A stretch of 64,000 nucleotides of DNA from the NCBI GenBank assembly GCA_051530055.1, contig CM121341.1, positions 4,526,001 to 4,590,000 of the forward strand, given 5' to 3'. The number at the start of each line of letters is the position of its first letter. Position 1 is the stretch's first letter. The stretch is from Neoechinorhynchus agilis. Lineage: Eukaryota > Acanthocephala. The notes beneath the pieces were generated by a model that saw nothing but the letters and a program-made list of their open reading frames with translations, searched no databases and was not told where the DNA came from. The translations under genes and the position numbers were made by a program. This document shows positions 34,601-46,699 of the stretch, piece by piece.

Positions 34601-36285
34601 AAATGTATTCCATTAAACAGTTTACAAACCTTGAAATTAATTAAATGAATTTAAAACTCCGCAGTTCGAGATCGTGGCAAAACTAACAAAATGGACTTAT
34701 TTGCTCTTCACAAATAATTTTGTCTATTGTTTAAAAATGATTTATTTAAAATTGTTTTAAACTAATTTTCTAACGTCAAAAATTTGATGGAGATTTGGTT
34801 GTGATCGTAATTTTTTAAATGTATTCGATTAAATAGTTTACAAACCTTGGGATTAATTAAATGAATTTAAAACTCCGCAGTTCGAGATCGTGGCAAAACT
34901 AACAAAATGGACTTATTTGCTCTTCACAAATAATTTTGTCTATTGTATAAAAATGATTTATTTAAAATTGTTTTAAACTAATTTTCTAACGTCAAAAATT
35001 TGATGGAGGTTTGGTTGTGATCGTAATTTTTTAAATGTATTCGATTAAATAGTTTACAAACCTTGGGATTAATTAAATGAATTTAAAACTCCGCAGTTCG
35101 AGATCGTGGCAAAACTAACAAAATGGACTTATTTGCTCTTCACAAATAATTTTGTCTATTGTATAAAAATGATTTATTTAAAATTGTTTTAAACTAATTT
35201 TCTAACGTCAAAAATTTGATGGAGATTTGTTTGTGATCGTAATTTTTTAAATGTATTCGATTAAATAGTTTACAAACCTTGGGATTAATTAAATGAATTT
35301 AAAACTCCGCAGTTCGAGATCGTGGCAAAACTAACAAAATGGACTTATTTGCTCTTCACAAATAATTTTGTCTATTGTATAAAAATGATTTATTTAAAAT
35401 TGTTTTAAACTAATTTTCTAACGTCAAAAATTTGATGGAGATTTGTTTGTGATCGTAATTGCCCCTTCCCTAGAAAAGAGAGGAACCCTCTTTCGAAATA
35501 TTTCAATAAAAAAATATTATAATCACAATTAAAACTCTATCACAGCAAATAATTTTCTCTTGATGATTAAGTTTAGTTTGTCAAACGATTTTCGGATTTT
35601 GTTTTTAAATGGAGATCGTGGATTAACTTTCTTTACAAATATAATTTGAAGACTAATGGACACTTGCGGTTCAAAGCACTTTTAAGAAATTTCAATGGCG
35701 TTTTGAGTGTTCAAAAATATATTCAGGTTGAGATTAAAATCTACGTACCGGTTCAAGAAATATGCGTTTTCCTTGTTGGCATTCAACTTCCTTCTTTTTG
35801 ACCAAAAAGTATTGTATTTTCGATTTACATTCTCGTTCGATTGTACAAAAAGTAGGATTTTTGATCAAAATGCTACCACGGTCGTCCTTTGGGTTCTCGA
35901 TTATTGAAAGAAAACTCAAAATCAAAGTACCTTTGATTGAATAAAATCGATTTGATTGCTGCAAGTGCACAGTCGTAAAATATAGCTTAGTTCAAATTTG
36001 ACCGAATCACGGCAAAGAACTTTTAAAATAAAGACCTATAATGACTCGTGAATGAAAATTGCTAACTTGAAACATCGATTCTTGTTTGATTGACCAATGA
36101 CCGCGACCAGATAGCTTCAAATAATGGCTAAAAAAATAAAATGAAAAACATAAAAGAAATAGACGAAAACGTACTTGTAGTTCGTACTCTATTGACGGTT
36201 TTGTCACCAAATTTAAAGAATATACGCAAGGCGCCAATAGAATCGAAATCACCAATAACCAATCAATCATAATAGTCAAACGCAT
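31613..36285 (-). CDS. TMEM87: TMEM87-family Golgi membrane protein (GOLD/GOST fold)
   Basis: A seven-transmembrane protein with a luminal GOLD domain, linked to Golgi trafficking and mechanosensitive currents. Well-phased exons: 34482-34450, 34406-34037, 33988-33795, 33741-33658, 33608-33497, 32136-32057, 32014-31822, 31775-31738, 31690-31613. They carry GVHGYLTAADLPF, the CIRYWHELMKIQ loop, LARAVLILLSYGFGIVKP, RNEVKLKVYRRFTNAL and WTPSSNNKRYAYAPLLD, all matching TMEM87. The 5' part is less certain. Exon 36285-36175 encodes a signal peptide (MIDWLLVISILLAPCVYSL). 36127-36067 encodes LVNQTRIDV. A small exon lies near 35950-35925. ~35886-35749 encodes ECKSKIQYFLVKKKEVEC. The frames of these small exons do not all join as I drew them. 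Two introns are filled by tandem arrays. Confidence 0.9.
32160..33440. repeat. Minisatellite, ~21 units of 60 bases, filling a TMEM87 intron
   Basis: Units of exactly 60 bases (GCTGATTTTCCTGAGATCTT, CTACCCGAGAGACCAAGTGG, TGATTACGCTTAAAATCGAT) occupy nearly the whole intron 33496-32137. Because 60 is a multiple of three, long open frames arise on both strands as 20-residue repeats (VEDLRKISIDFKRN on minus). They do not connect in phase to the flanking exons. A variant unit with AATTTCGGTCG(A/T)CGATC marks the start (32177), a point near 32911 and the end (33402). Confidence 0.95.
34593..35460. repeat. Tandem array, 4 units of 216 bases, in another TMEM87 intron
   Basis: The word AAACCTTG recurs at 34626, 34842, 35058 and 35274, exactly 216 apart. 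Units are almost identical. The array accounts for most of the intron between the exons ending 35749 and starting 34482. Confidence 0.95.
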
Positions 36286-37324
36286 TAAAACGGCGAATTC
36301 ACCCTTTTATGAATCAAAAGGACTTTAAATCGGGAAGAATTCGTGTATTTATAGCGACGTCCAATTGCGAACGCCATTGGTTCTAATAATTGAGACGTTT
36401 TTTTTATGAGAATTTCAAAATTATTCGGTCGGAAAATTTTCATTAATTCCGATTTCATCCCTTCGAAATGTTGGATTTTCAATTTTTATGAATAATTCAA
36501 TCTTCAAACAAATCAATTTAATAGATTTTAATTTTCATAGTTTATTGATAATGTTAATATTTGTTACTAATTCGACCAATAGAATAACAAAGATCAATTT
36601 AATTACATTTTATTTCTAGCCAATGAGAGTTTTGTGAACATCACGAAAATTGGGCCAATCAAAATCGTGTTTCCTTTGAAACGAATTTTTTTTGATGAAC
36701 GCTAATGTTCATATACAAATCTATGAAGTTTTATTAGCTTGTTTTTAAGATAAAAAGGAGCTCGCAGTTGCATTGAAGGCTTTCCTTCCAGAAAGTTTTA
36801 TGGGTTTAATTTCTTCAAAAAACTGCTTCGTCTAGTAAACTATTTTCGTTTGTGTGATTAAAAAGTGATCGAGTACTTAGCAGTTGAACATTTCTTTGAA
36901 CTTTTCTCTCACTTTAGATGTCATTCTTTTCAGCATTGTCGGTTTTGTTCTCATTTCCCAGCGTCTTGAGATACCCGCTCACACTGTCCTTTCACCCGAA
37001 TTCTATATATATTAAAAAAACATTTTACACTGAGTCAATTTCGACAATGTTGTTTCTGCATTGAAAATTAAGGAAAAAAGAGTTTATTCGGCTGCCTTGT
37101 TTTCATTGGGATTTTAAATGGTATCTGTACATCAAAGGCTTAGCGGGTTTTTTCATAGTTTAAATAAACAAGTAAAGATGATATTTCCGCCTCGGATGGA
37201 TATTTCGTGAATTATGGCCTCTATCAATTGGTTTTAACAATAATAAAGTACAGAACGTGCAATCACCACCGTCCGCAATAATCTTAGCTTCTCTCCTTCC
37301 TCGGCTGTCGCTATCATGCCTCGT
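36286..37324. other. Intergenic, no recognisable gene
   Basis: AT-rich sequence upstream of the TMEM87 start. It probably includes that gene's promoter. No repeat or coding motif is seen. Confidence 0.5.
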
Positions 37325-37640
37325 TGTACTGCGAGCGAGATATTTTGTCGCCATCGCCGGTCGTTTCAATTTCTTCGAGAGATCCTGGAGCAGAGCTCCA
37401 TACGTCTCTTCTCCGAAGGGGACCAAATAGTGGATCCTTGCTAAATCCCTCTATTTTCGTACCTTCCTCCTTTCCGCTGCACCTCCAGCGATTTCGAGAG
37501 GGTAGGGAATGTTGCTTACTGCGAGGGTCGTCCCAGAGGAGGCATTTGCCCTCCCGCCACGAAAAGACCGAAATTCCGTCAGGTCGACAAAGATGGGCGG
37601 GTTCCAAGATGTTGGGGAAGTTCGCCGTTCTCAACGCCCG
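37325..37640 (-). mobile_element. Retroelement C-terminal remnant
   Basis: Minus-strand frames carry CRPDGISVFSWREGKCLLWD (a PD...WD pattern like the nuclease-like part of the family) and VPFGEETYGALLQDLSKKLK. This is the same domain amplified at 10.6 kb, in degraded form with frame changes. It lies between TMEM87 and Rab7 and is GC-richer than its flanks. Confidence 0.7.
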
Positions 37641-37860
37641 ATTCTTTTGATTTTATCCAGATTTGTTTTGTCATTTCGAAAATCGATCCATAAGCACAGT
37701 TCAATAAATTTCTTTTAAAGCGATCTTTAACTACAAAAAAATCCCAAGTTTTTTTTAAAGAAACAAATATTTTTTTAAATGATCGTTCAATTTCACTTGC
37801 CAAATGTGTGTGTGTGTTATAGACAATTGCAACGCCAATTCATTCGAGAAGGTCTGACAT

Positions 37861-38472
37861 CTACAATGGAGGAATCTCTTTTAGAGACCCGTTCAGATTC
37901 CTCGGTACGCTCTGAATATTCAGTGGTTCCATTTCCTCATCTCTGCTAAGAGTTATTTCTGCTAATTTAAGAAATGCGTTTTCCAGATTAGTGCCATCCT
38001 TCGCGCTGGTCTCCATATAAAGACAATCATTTTGTTGGCACCAACCATCAGCAGCTTCGATGGCGACCAATCTTTCGTCCTTGAGGTCAACTTTATTTCC
38101 AAGAACCATGAACGGGAAAAGATGGGGATCCTGCGGACTTGAATGAACGAGGAATTCATCGCGCCATGATTCTAAAGATCGGAGGGAGGTCGGCATCGTT
38201 ACGTCATAAACCAAAACACAAGCATCAGCGCCACGATAAAAAGCGGCACCAAGACTCTGAAAACGCTCCTGACCGGCAGTGTCCCAGATTTGAAGGGTGA
38301 CCCACCGACCATCAGGCAATCGTATTTCTTTAGTCATAAAATCCGCACCAATTGTCGCTTTGTAGTGATTGACAAATCGTTTCTTTACGAATTGATTCAA
38401 GATCGATGTCTTCCCTACGCCACTATCGCCAAGAATTAACACTTTTAAGAGAACTTTACGAATTGTCGACAT
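37861..38472 (-). CDS. RAB7: Rab7-like small GTPase
   Basis: A late-endosome and lysosome trafficking GTPase. All G motifs are intact: GDSGVGKTS (15-23), switch I Thr40 (YKATIGADF), WDTAGQE (63-69), NKVD (126-129) and ETSAKDG (154-160). [14 protein letters not shown] and the [10 protein letters not shown] loop are Rab7-typical. Read straight through it has 203 residues and ends SLKEIPPL with no C-terminal cysteines, so it could not be prenylated. A 35-base GT-AG intron (37888-37854) would instead join ...PRNLNG to a terminal exon ending RCNCL at 37817. That exon supplies cysteines in a CAAX-like position, so the true CDS may extend to 37817. AAGTAG directly precedes the ATG. It may have upstream untranslated exons. 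Confidence 0.92.
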   Translation of the reverse strand: MSTIRKVLLKVLILGDSGVGKTSILNQFVKKRFVNHYKATIGADFMTKEIRLPDGRWVTLQIWDTAGQERFQSLGAAFYRGADACVLVYDVTMPTSLRSLESWRDEFLVHSSPQDPHLFPFMVLGNKVDLKDERLVAIEAADGWCQQNDCLYMETSAKDGTNLENAFLKLAEITLSRDEEMEPLNIQSVPRNLNGSLKEIPPL

Positions 38473-38999
38473 CTACTTAAAAGAACGGAAGGAAAACACA
38501 CGCTCAAATCGACGACGTTTGTACTTTGAACAAAAGTCATCTACATAATTTTTTAGGTTTCATTCTAGAAAAATTCTTTCGTAGAAAACGCTCAGAGGCA
38601 GATTCTTTTAAAGGTCAACCGACGCTGTATTTGTTCGTAATTAGAACTTAATCCGATGAAGTTTGAAACGTCTTTCTTTTACAAAACATTCTCTAACGGA
38701 CGAAGTTCTATAGAAGAAATTTTTAAGCGCCAATCGATAGATCCATTTTATAATGGTTTCAACAGCCCCTCCAAACTCAACCCGGACCTCATATTACCAA
38801 TAAAATCCTTCGCTTTCCCAAAAAGTCGAAGAGTAATCGACTCCTCTACTTCTTTGACTACGTGCAACTCCAAAAGCTCCCGAAAAACCACAAAGGACAA
38901 TCAGTCGGTTCCGTAGCTTTAAAAACGGTCTCTACGTCCAACCGTAGCTGATCCATGCAAAGTCTCAACCCTAAACTCATTTCTATCATTACCATTCAC
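38473..38999. other. Intergenic, no recognisable gene
   Basis: Rab7 upstream sequence running into a C-rich stretch that may already belong to the LINE remnant that follows. Confidence 0.4.
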
Positions 39000-41480
39000 T
39001 CATCTCAAATTTTCGAGTCGCCCCCGGACTTCGCTCTTTAGGGTAATCAATCGTTCTTTGTCGGCATCCCGCCCGCAACGACCAAAGCAACCTCAATCTC
39101 CTTCATTTCCGTCTTCCTTTTCCCGAAATCCAAAATTCCCTTCCCCGCCGTTTTATACTCCAATACTCGTAGCCTCCTTCCTTAAATGAAATTTCACTGA
39201 TTTCATCTAATTCAAAAGTCGACGTAGTCATCTTAACAGAAACACGGCTTAGCTCCCCAGTCAACAACAACAACAATTCAGCCATCCTTCTCGGGCACTC
39301 TTCATTCCATTCAGACCGCGAGGAGCGTCCATGTGTGGGATCTCAATTTTCGTACGGCAATCGCCACGATGCTCTTCATCTCTCACAGGCTCTCTGGAAA
39401 ACCTCAATCTAGAATTCATCGCCGTCCATTTCATAGCTCCTCAGAGAAATTGTCTTGACGCTCACTTCTACAAAGTGTTCACAAATATCGACGCCTACTT
39501 ATCCGCCTCTACCCCCGCGAACTCTGACCATTCCTCTGCCCTCATTACTCCCTCCACCCAACTTCAGCGTTTAAAACCTCCCCATTTATCCGTCTGGGAT
39601 AAACGCAATCATCACATCCAAAACTTTATAAAATTGTTCAACTCTAACATCCGCACATCCCACCCTGACAACACAAATGACTTTTCCTTGGCCATGTTCT
39701 CCTTAACTTCAATCACAAAATATTTTCTAACTCTCTTAAGAAAATCATTAGGATCTCGAACCGCGGCCCTCCATGGATAACTCCCATCTTGAAACTTCTT
39801 CAAAGGCAAGCTTCTAAGGCCCATCACAATAACTCTCCAGACTTTCCCCGTTTGCAAAAAACACTAACTAACAAAATACTTGTGGCCCGCAAAAACTTCC
39901 TTTTCTCTAAAATTCGATCAGGTGGCTACTCAACATGGTGGCGGGCCGTCAAGGACTCTTGGTCTACGCTACCCGTATCCCTTCCTTAATTTGTCCTCTA
40001 CTGAATTAAAACAGGTTCTAGATTCCATCAATCAGAAAATCTGCCCTGACTCAATTTAAAGTCACTGCTCCACATCGGACACCACAAAATCTTTCACGCC
40101 CACACCTGAAACTTTTGTTAACTTACCGATACCCCCATTTAGTTTCGTTATACGAAGTACTACAACATCTCAAGAAATTACCTCTAAATTCGTCCACTGA
40201 ATCCGAAATCCCAAACTTGGTTCTTCGCTACATCATCCCCGAACTAATCGGCCCTCTCGCCCACATTACAAACTTCAGCTTTTTCTATTATGCCTGAAAA
40301 CTGCTATAGGTGTCCTTTTTCCAAAAAAGGACATCCAATGCCACTTAATAATTCCGTCCAATAATCCATTCTACCCGCCGCTCTTTCAAAAATCATCGAA
40401 AAATGTTTTAAAACTCGCCTTCTCCCACTTCGCAACAGCAAATTATCGCCTCTACAATTTGGCTTCCGGCCCAAATTTTCTGCAACCGATGCCCGACTTT
40501 GCATTTATGGCACGCTCCTTCGAAACCTCGACAATAATCCTTCCCACGTCACCCGTCTCATTCAACTGGATTTATCGAATGCTTTCGACTCCGTGGACCA
40601 TTCACTCCTTCTCCGGGCCCACTTCGATTTTGGTCTCAACTTGTGGCAGATCCGCTGACTCAAATCTTATCTTCACAATCGGAAACAATACATTCACTGC
40701 CGTTCTACTTCTTCTATCAGCCTATCCCTCACCAAAGGCGTTCCTCAAGATGCCGTCCTATCACCACTTCTTTTTAATATTTTCTTAGACGACCTTTAAC
40801 CTCTCTCCTCTTTCTCGAAGCTTTTCTTATATGCCGATGATATCACCCTCATCACCCATTGACCACCCCATCCTCCCTCTCCTTAACCTCCAACGAAATC
40901 ACCCACATAAACGATTTCTGCACCAATCACAAACTCCACCTGAATTTCTTTAATGCTCCGAAATGATCCCCTCTCTTCCGCAACCCCACATCATTCCCTG
41001 AGCTTCTAAATGACATTCTACGAGTCACCTCCCACTCAGAATTCTTGGTTTCCAATTTCAATCAAACTTAAGGAAGGATGGGGTGGTACCTTTAAAATTT
41101 ATCTCCTCAAACGCCTCCGACATTTTGGAATCACTTCACCCGATCTCTACCAATTTTACTTCTGCTTTATTTTACCTTCCCTCCCGTTTTTCTGTCCAAA
41201 TCTCAAATCCGCCGTCTTGAAATTCTTCATAAAAAAGCATCTAAAATTTGCACAAAATGCCTTTATAAAATTTTCATAATACAATGAAAACGTCTATGAA
41301 CCCTACCACAACAATTTCTACCACATATCGCTCACACCAGCACAACACTCGCAATAAAGATCAAACCCCACAATCTCTCCTGCAAACAATAACCACCAAC
41401 TTTCCCACCCAACCGAACCCGTAATCCAGTCCAAAATCAACAACCGCATTCATTTAAAAAAAATCAGAACTAAACGACGA
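39000..41480 (+). mobile_element. Decayed LINE (APE-type, Jockey/CR1-like) with reverse transcriptase traces
   Basis: Coding traces in order: KPQSRIHRRPF-type leader text near 39.4 kb, then the linker WDKRNHHIQNFIKLFNS and KILVARKNFLFSKI with WWRAVKDSW near 39.6-39.95 kb. The RT core LIQLDLSNAFDSVDHSLLL follows near 40.55-40.61 kb, then LYADDITLITH near 40.83-40.86 kb. The LDxSxAFDxVDH and YADD motifs identify a non-LTR reverse transcriptase. The frame changes many times, stops are frequent, and no intact frame exceeds ~150 codons. The plus strand is strikingly C-rich. It lies downstream of TMEM26, pointing the opposite way. Confidence 0.8.
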
Positions 41481-41616
41481 CATGGGTCCTCATCTTTGTG
41501 CTTTAACAAATGAAAACGTTATTATTATATTTGGTGCAATTATTTGATTCTAGAATGAAATGTCCACTTGAAATTGACAATCTTTTTTTTCAATTAAAAG
41601 ATAAATAATTTTCATT

Positions 41617-42961
41617 TTAATCTTCAGGCGGCAATAAGCCACGCTCAACATACAATTTACCGATTTGATCGTTTACATATCGGCTCTGCCTGGTGACTCT
41701 CTTTTTATCCCAATTTTGAACAGAAAATCTTTGCATACTTTCATACGCCGATCTTTTAAATCTACGTTGTACAATATATTCACGTATTGCAAGAAAAGAC
41801 CGGAACACTTGGATAAATATCATAAGAAAATTTTTACCCATTGCGAAAATCGTATGAAACGACGTTTCCCCGTGCACAAACCAAGAGAAAGATCGAATAA
41901 AGAGGAACATCACGTCCTGTGTTGAAACTGACAACACGAGAGCCCAAACGCCAGTTCCGAATATAGCTTCTTTGATTATAAGACATTTTATTTTTAACGG
42001 AGCTTCTGACCATTGGACCAACTGCAATCTTTCATCGATATAGGTCGTTCCGTCCATATTGAGGCAGTATTGAATCATCGAAGTGAAATAGGCGACATTG
42101 ACGAGCATGAGAATTTCCTTTGTCCTGAGGAGATTGGTTTTGAGCATATCCGCTGAGGAGATAAATTCTATGCGGTGATCGTGGTTACTCGAGAAGCGCT
42201 TTAGAAAGAAAATTCAAATATTTGACGAATGGGACTTGTGTAAGACAAAATGAAAAAATTCAAATTGAAACCACAACCTAGTCTGGCTGCCTTGATCACC
42301 GTCCTATGAGATCAATCGATGCTGCGAGCACATAGGTCATGACTTGTTCAAAAGCATTCGGATAACACAATAACCAACGTCCGACAACGATCACAATAAT
42401 AATCAACTGCTCTCCAACACTCGGGTCAGAGAAAAGTGTTCGTATAGATTCACAGAAATTATTTCTAGCCTCCTGAATGTTGAAACCGGACTCCAGTGGC
42501 GTAACGCGTTCATTTAAAATTTGGATACCAACAAATCTACTTATTTCTGTACAGAATTCCGCCCATCCTTGATAATTTTCTCTGTAGTTCTCCAACGATT
42601 TTCCCAATTCAACCTGTGAACGTTGGGCAGCAATTATATCGTTCCTCATCGTCCATAGTGGAATTACCATCGAAGTAATGAAGATTAAAGTTGGTCCAGC
42701 AACCCAGTACATTTCTATCCACTCATTCAATTGGCCTCCGACCATCCGCACGCCAACATCATTGACAGAGTTAAAGATCAAATTTATCCACCAGTCGAAT
42801 ACTTGGATCGCGATGAAAAATATCATTGTTATGAGCATCCAAGATTTTCCAGTGGAACAGAGCAAAATCAAGAAATAATATCCCGTGGTTCCCACTAGCA
42901 ATAAGCGACCAATCAATGGCAAGAATGCCCTCATAAGGAAAACCAAAGTGTTGATCATCAC
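41617..42961 (-). CDS. TMEM26: TMEM26-family membrane protein, two exons
   Basis: A multi-pass membrane protein of unknown biochemical role, used as a beige-adipocyte marker in mammals. Exon 1 (42961-42300) and exon 2 (42187-41617) join in phase to give ~410 aa. N-terminal spans include FLMRAFLPLIGRLLLVGTTG and WMLITMIFFIAIQVFDWWIN. The signature IVVGRWLLCYPNAFEQV ... SIDLIGR matches the family's VGRWLLP...GTAADILE. The later segments QYCLNMDG, IIKEAIFGTGVWALVLSVST, QDVMFLFIRSFSWFV and MGKNFLMIFIQVFRSFL match the conserved QDGPF(L)VVRL and AKNFLVVVLQLYR regions. The acceptor before exon 2 (TCTCGAG) is weak and chosen for phase. The gene is flanked on both sides by LINE remnants but is itself open. 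Confidence 0.85.
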
Positions 42962-43105
42962 ACGATTACATTGCAGTCAGTCTTAAACATAGCTCATTGT
43001 CTTGGCAACTATGAAACAAAAACGAAAAGTAAAAATTCTGAAAAGATTGATATACAAACAAATAAGCTTTACTTTCTTTTTTCTAAGTTTTGCCACGATC
43101 CCGGG

Positions 43106-43272
43106 GTTTTAAACTTTTACTAATCTGTATTTCCCAGATATTTCACCTATCCGACAATTCCGACATTTTCCCAAGGTGCGTAAAACCTACAGGCAATGAC
43201 AATCCTTGCGAAATGTCGGAATTATTCGCGGACGTGAAATATCGGGGAAATAAATTAGTGAATTTAAATCCG
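43106..43272. mobile_element. Fold-back MITE-like element, ~70-base inverted arms
   Basis: The left arm 43106-43175 and right arm 43203-43272 are imperfect inverses (ACTAATCTGTATTTCCCAGA with GGGGAAATAAATTAGTG inverted; ATTCCGACATTTTCCCAAGG with CCTTGCGAAATGTCGGAAT inverted) around a ~27-base centre. It has no coding capacity. It lies just beyond the 3' end of the minus-strand LINE. The same arms occur in the 1-3947 array unit and at 63.8 kb. Confidence 0.85.
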
Positions 43273-43299
43273 AGATGCATTGCATTTGTAATTGTACCG

Positions 43300-46200
43300 C
43301 AAGGGATCTAAAATACACGACAGCAGTCCTGTTATGCGGGCAATTCGCGTCTCTTAAAATCAGGTCATCGTATGTACGACAGTTCCCTTTGCCTTTATGA
43401 TACAATGTCGTTGGCTTCCAGAAAAGGAACTGTTGCACGATCCGTGGGCAAGATGCCTCGGACCGAATTATATTGCCCGTGAACTGCAGTCGTCTGCGGC
43501 GCAACTATTCATTGGGCGGTTGGACTCCGGCTTTATTATGCAGTGCTTTGTTGTTCACTTTATCTGACCATCTGACCTTGAAGAATGATTTTGGTCCAAC
43601 TGCCTCGTCGCCGTTGGTGACAGTGTCCAGATCTTTGCATTGTAGTAGATAATGCTCTCAATTAGAGTCCTGAACAGCTGCGAACGGAGTTCATTTGGCA
43701 AAGACTCACTGTCAAACAGTGATTTAAGTTGCCCCATTGTTCTCCAAGCTATAGCTCTCCGTCGGCTGACATCCGCACTCACCTCAGGAACGACAGCCTC
43801 CAGATAGACATACCGCTTTATCTATTTAATTGCTTAATGCCATTCGACCCTTCGCCAAAGACTGTATGCGCGATATGCGGAATCGTCAAGAATTCCGTCT
43901 TTTTCGAGTTGATGGTCAGACTCATCATACTCGCCCTCTCGCACAGTCTATTTAGCATGCGTTGAGCTCCTTCGACTGTTGAGGGCATCAATACGATGTC
44001 GTCGGCATATGCCATGTAGGAAGCGCGTATCTCAGGATACTTGCGACCTCTTTTCCTCAACAGAAGAAATCCATCTTCATCATTCGGTGGTGCCCATCCC
44101 ATTACCCAATCAAGCACCAAGATGAATAGAAAAGGAGCCAATGTGTCGCCCTGCAGAACACATGAAGTGGTGGAAAAGTATTCTGTCAAACCGCCAGCTG
44201 TCTTTACGGCGGACCTTGTGTTTTTATATAATGCCATAACGGATGTGAAAATGATCGGCGGCACTCCATACTCCTTTAAGATACCGCCAATCATCGTTCG
44301 ATTTACCGAATCGAAAGCTCGACGGAAATCAACAAATACCAGCGTCACATCCGTTTGATGAATTCGTGCCTCCTCGAGGATCCTCCTCCAAGCCAATATA
44401 TGCTCTGTGGTGCCTCGACCTTTCCTGAAGCCGTTCTGTTCAATTCTTAGAAACGGTTCGAGGATTGGCTGAATTCGGCGTCTCAAAATGCTGCTGAAAA
44501 GTTTTGCCGTGTTGGACATCAAGGATATACCTCTGTAGTCCTCCACCTTTGTCTAGCAGCATTTCTTGGGGGGTACTGAGCCACCATTCATTATGCCATT
44601 CATTATCGGTATGATTTTTCTGGCAATAGATTCAAACCTCAGTAACTCTGCCATTATCCCGTCTATGCCTGATGCACGTCCCGCAAGCATCATTTTCGCC
44701 GCAGCGATCGTTTCCTTCATGGAAATCGGTCCAGTGAAGTATGCCTCAGTGCTTGGGACGATTGTGTCTTTTGGAAGTGCAGGACTCACTTCCAAAGACG
44801 ATAATGGCGAATTGAGAATTTCCGCAAAATAATTTGCGATTCTCTTTTTTGATTTCCAGGGAGGGACCTTCAATCAAAGTTGGCTGTCTTTGGGATCTTC
44901 CTGTGAGAGTGTTTATCGCTTTCCATGCTAAGGAGGTACGAACAAAACCTTCCTTATATGCGATCGCGCGAACTGCATCCTCTATCGAAGCCTTTTGCTT
45001 TTCATTATAGAGGTTGGCATGTTCAAGACTTGCAATGCGAGCCTCAGATCGTTTTCCTCTTTTTCTTAGAGTTTTGATCTGCTCAGCCATTGCGAAAAAT
45101 TCACAGTCCTCCTGCCATATAACCTTTGCAGCTTTTATACGCCTCATTTTTGGGAGGGTTTTCTCGGCCGCTTCGGTCACTGCGTCGCGGATTGACTTGT
45201 AATAAAAATCAATATCCGTTTCAGCAGCTGGCATCGAGCTCAGTTGATTCTCTAGTTCGATATCGAACTCTTTCCTCTTCTCCTCATTAGCGAGGGCACC
45301 ATAGAACGGACGTGGAGGATGTTGAGGCGTACGGAACAACGAGTCACTCATGCTCAACTGACACATCACCAACCTGTGGTCGGTTGGCAGCCCATCAACT
45401 GTGAATGTGTCAGCGTTTTTTGGCCCGACATTTTTCCCTACGTCTCAACAATATATGGTCAAGCTGAGCTAAGCGTCTCTTGGAATTTTTTCTCATGGCA
45501 TGTTTGGACGGATTCTTTTGACCCATAAACGACGCCAAACGCCACGGACGCTTCCGGAATAAAGTGTTAGCAGACACGATATCATGCCGCTCCAGCGCCT
45601 CAACCAAGTACCGGCCGTTCCGATTCTCGCCTTTCAACACATATAGCGATCTTTTGGAATGCGGTAAAATCGCGCTGAAGTCACCGGCTATTAGGAGGGT
45701 GTCTCTGTTCGGTACATCATCTAATGCTTTGGCTAGATTTCCATAAAATCCTTCAACCGCCTCTTCATCCGACGAAGAGGTCGGTGACTGTACGCCAAAA
45801 GCATAGAGATTTCTCGACCGAAGCTTTATGCTGGCACGAAGGATTCGGTCAGTTATAATACTGCATAGTGCTGAGTTTCGGAGGCGGGGTGATAAACAAA
45901 CGCCTACACCTCCATTTCCTCGACTGTCCGCAGATAGGTAACATAATGACCAGCCTCCTCCTAAATCCTCCTGATTTACGTCTGTGTCTGACTGACCTCT
46001 TATGCGCAATTCTTGTAAAAACACAAGATCCATTCTGACGTCCCTTGCCAATTTGGCCAGGGTTCCCCTACGCCACTTTCTTTCAGTCCCTAACTTTCTT
46101 TTGTCGGCCACGTAAAAGAAGCAGCTCCGCAACCAGACAGCTACTGATAGTAGCCTGCCAACGCGAGGTCGGTGTGCCGCTCAGGAGCAACAAAATCCAC

Positions 46201-46440
46201 CAGTGCAACGGGAAAAAGCGAGGGCGTCGTAGCTCTCGCCGACGACGTGAGCGTCGAAATGAGCGAAACTGTCGCCGGAGGCAACGAAAGCGTCAGTCGA
46301 AGCTCATCACCGTGGTGGGTACGGACTGTTCAGGTGGCGCTGACAGCCGTCGGATCCTTGAATTGTAGGAGTCTGCGAGATCTGGAAACCTCGCCGAGTC
46401 GGATTTTAAGAGAATCGTAATTTAACTTTTCAAATTTATC
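43300..46440 (-). mobile_element. LINE, RTE-like (APE endonuclease + reverse transcriptase), broken
   Basis: Minus-strand order: AP endonuclease (46132-45410; DLVFLQELR, LLIAGDFSAILP, LDHILLRR), linker (45372-~44746, with AWKAINTLTG), then RT (44873-43818). RT signatures are AGRASGIDGI, DYRGISLMSNTAKLF, QNGFRKGRGT, VDFRRAFDSVNR, VLQGDTLAPFLF, LDWVMGW and MAYADDIVLMPS. A C-terminal part with RRRRLQFTGN follows (to ~43310). The reading frame shifts at least four times, at about 45.39, 44.76, 44.55 and 43.80 kb. No domain is missing, so it is a fairly recent full-length copy. The clade is judged by motif style only. No target-site duplication was identified. Its 5' 62 bases also occur at 28967-29028. 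Confidence 0.88.
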
Positions 46441-46699
46441 ATGCGGTTAAACGGACCGACTTTTCGAGCCTCTGCAAACTTCTTCGCGACTCTGGAGAGG
46501 ATTCTCTTGAAAAATAAGTTTTAATTCTATTATCGTCCTCGTTTTATACAGCTATTAGTAAAATATCAATTATTGGAAAATTAAATGTTATCCTTTTTAA
46601 AGGACGAGTTGAGCGTGGGACCGGTAAAGGAAAAATAGATTTTTAAATCTTCTATTCCATCCAATTGTAACCTTTCATTGATTAATTTTTAAAGCTAAG

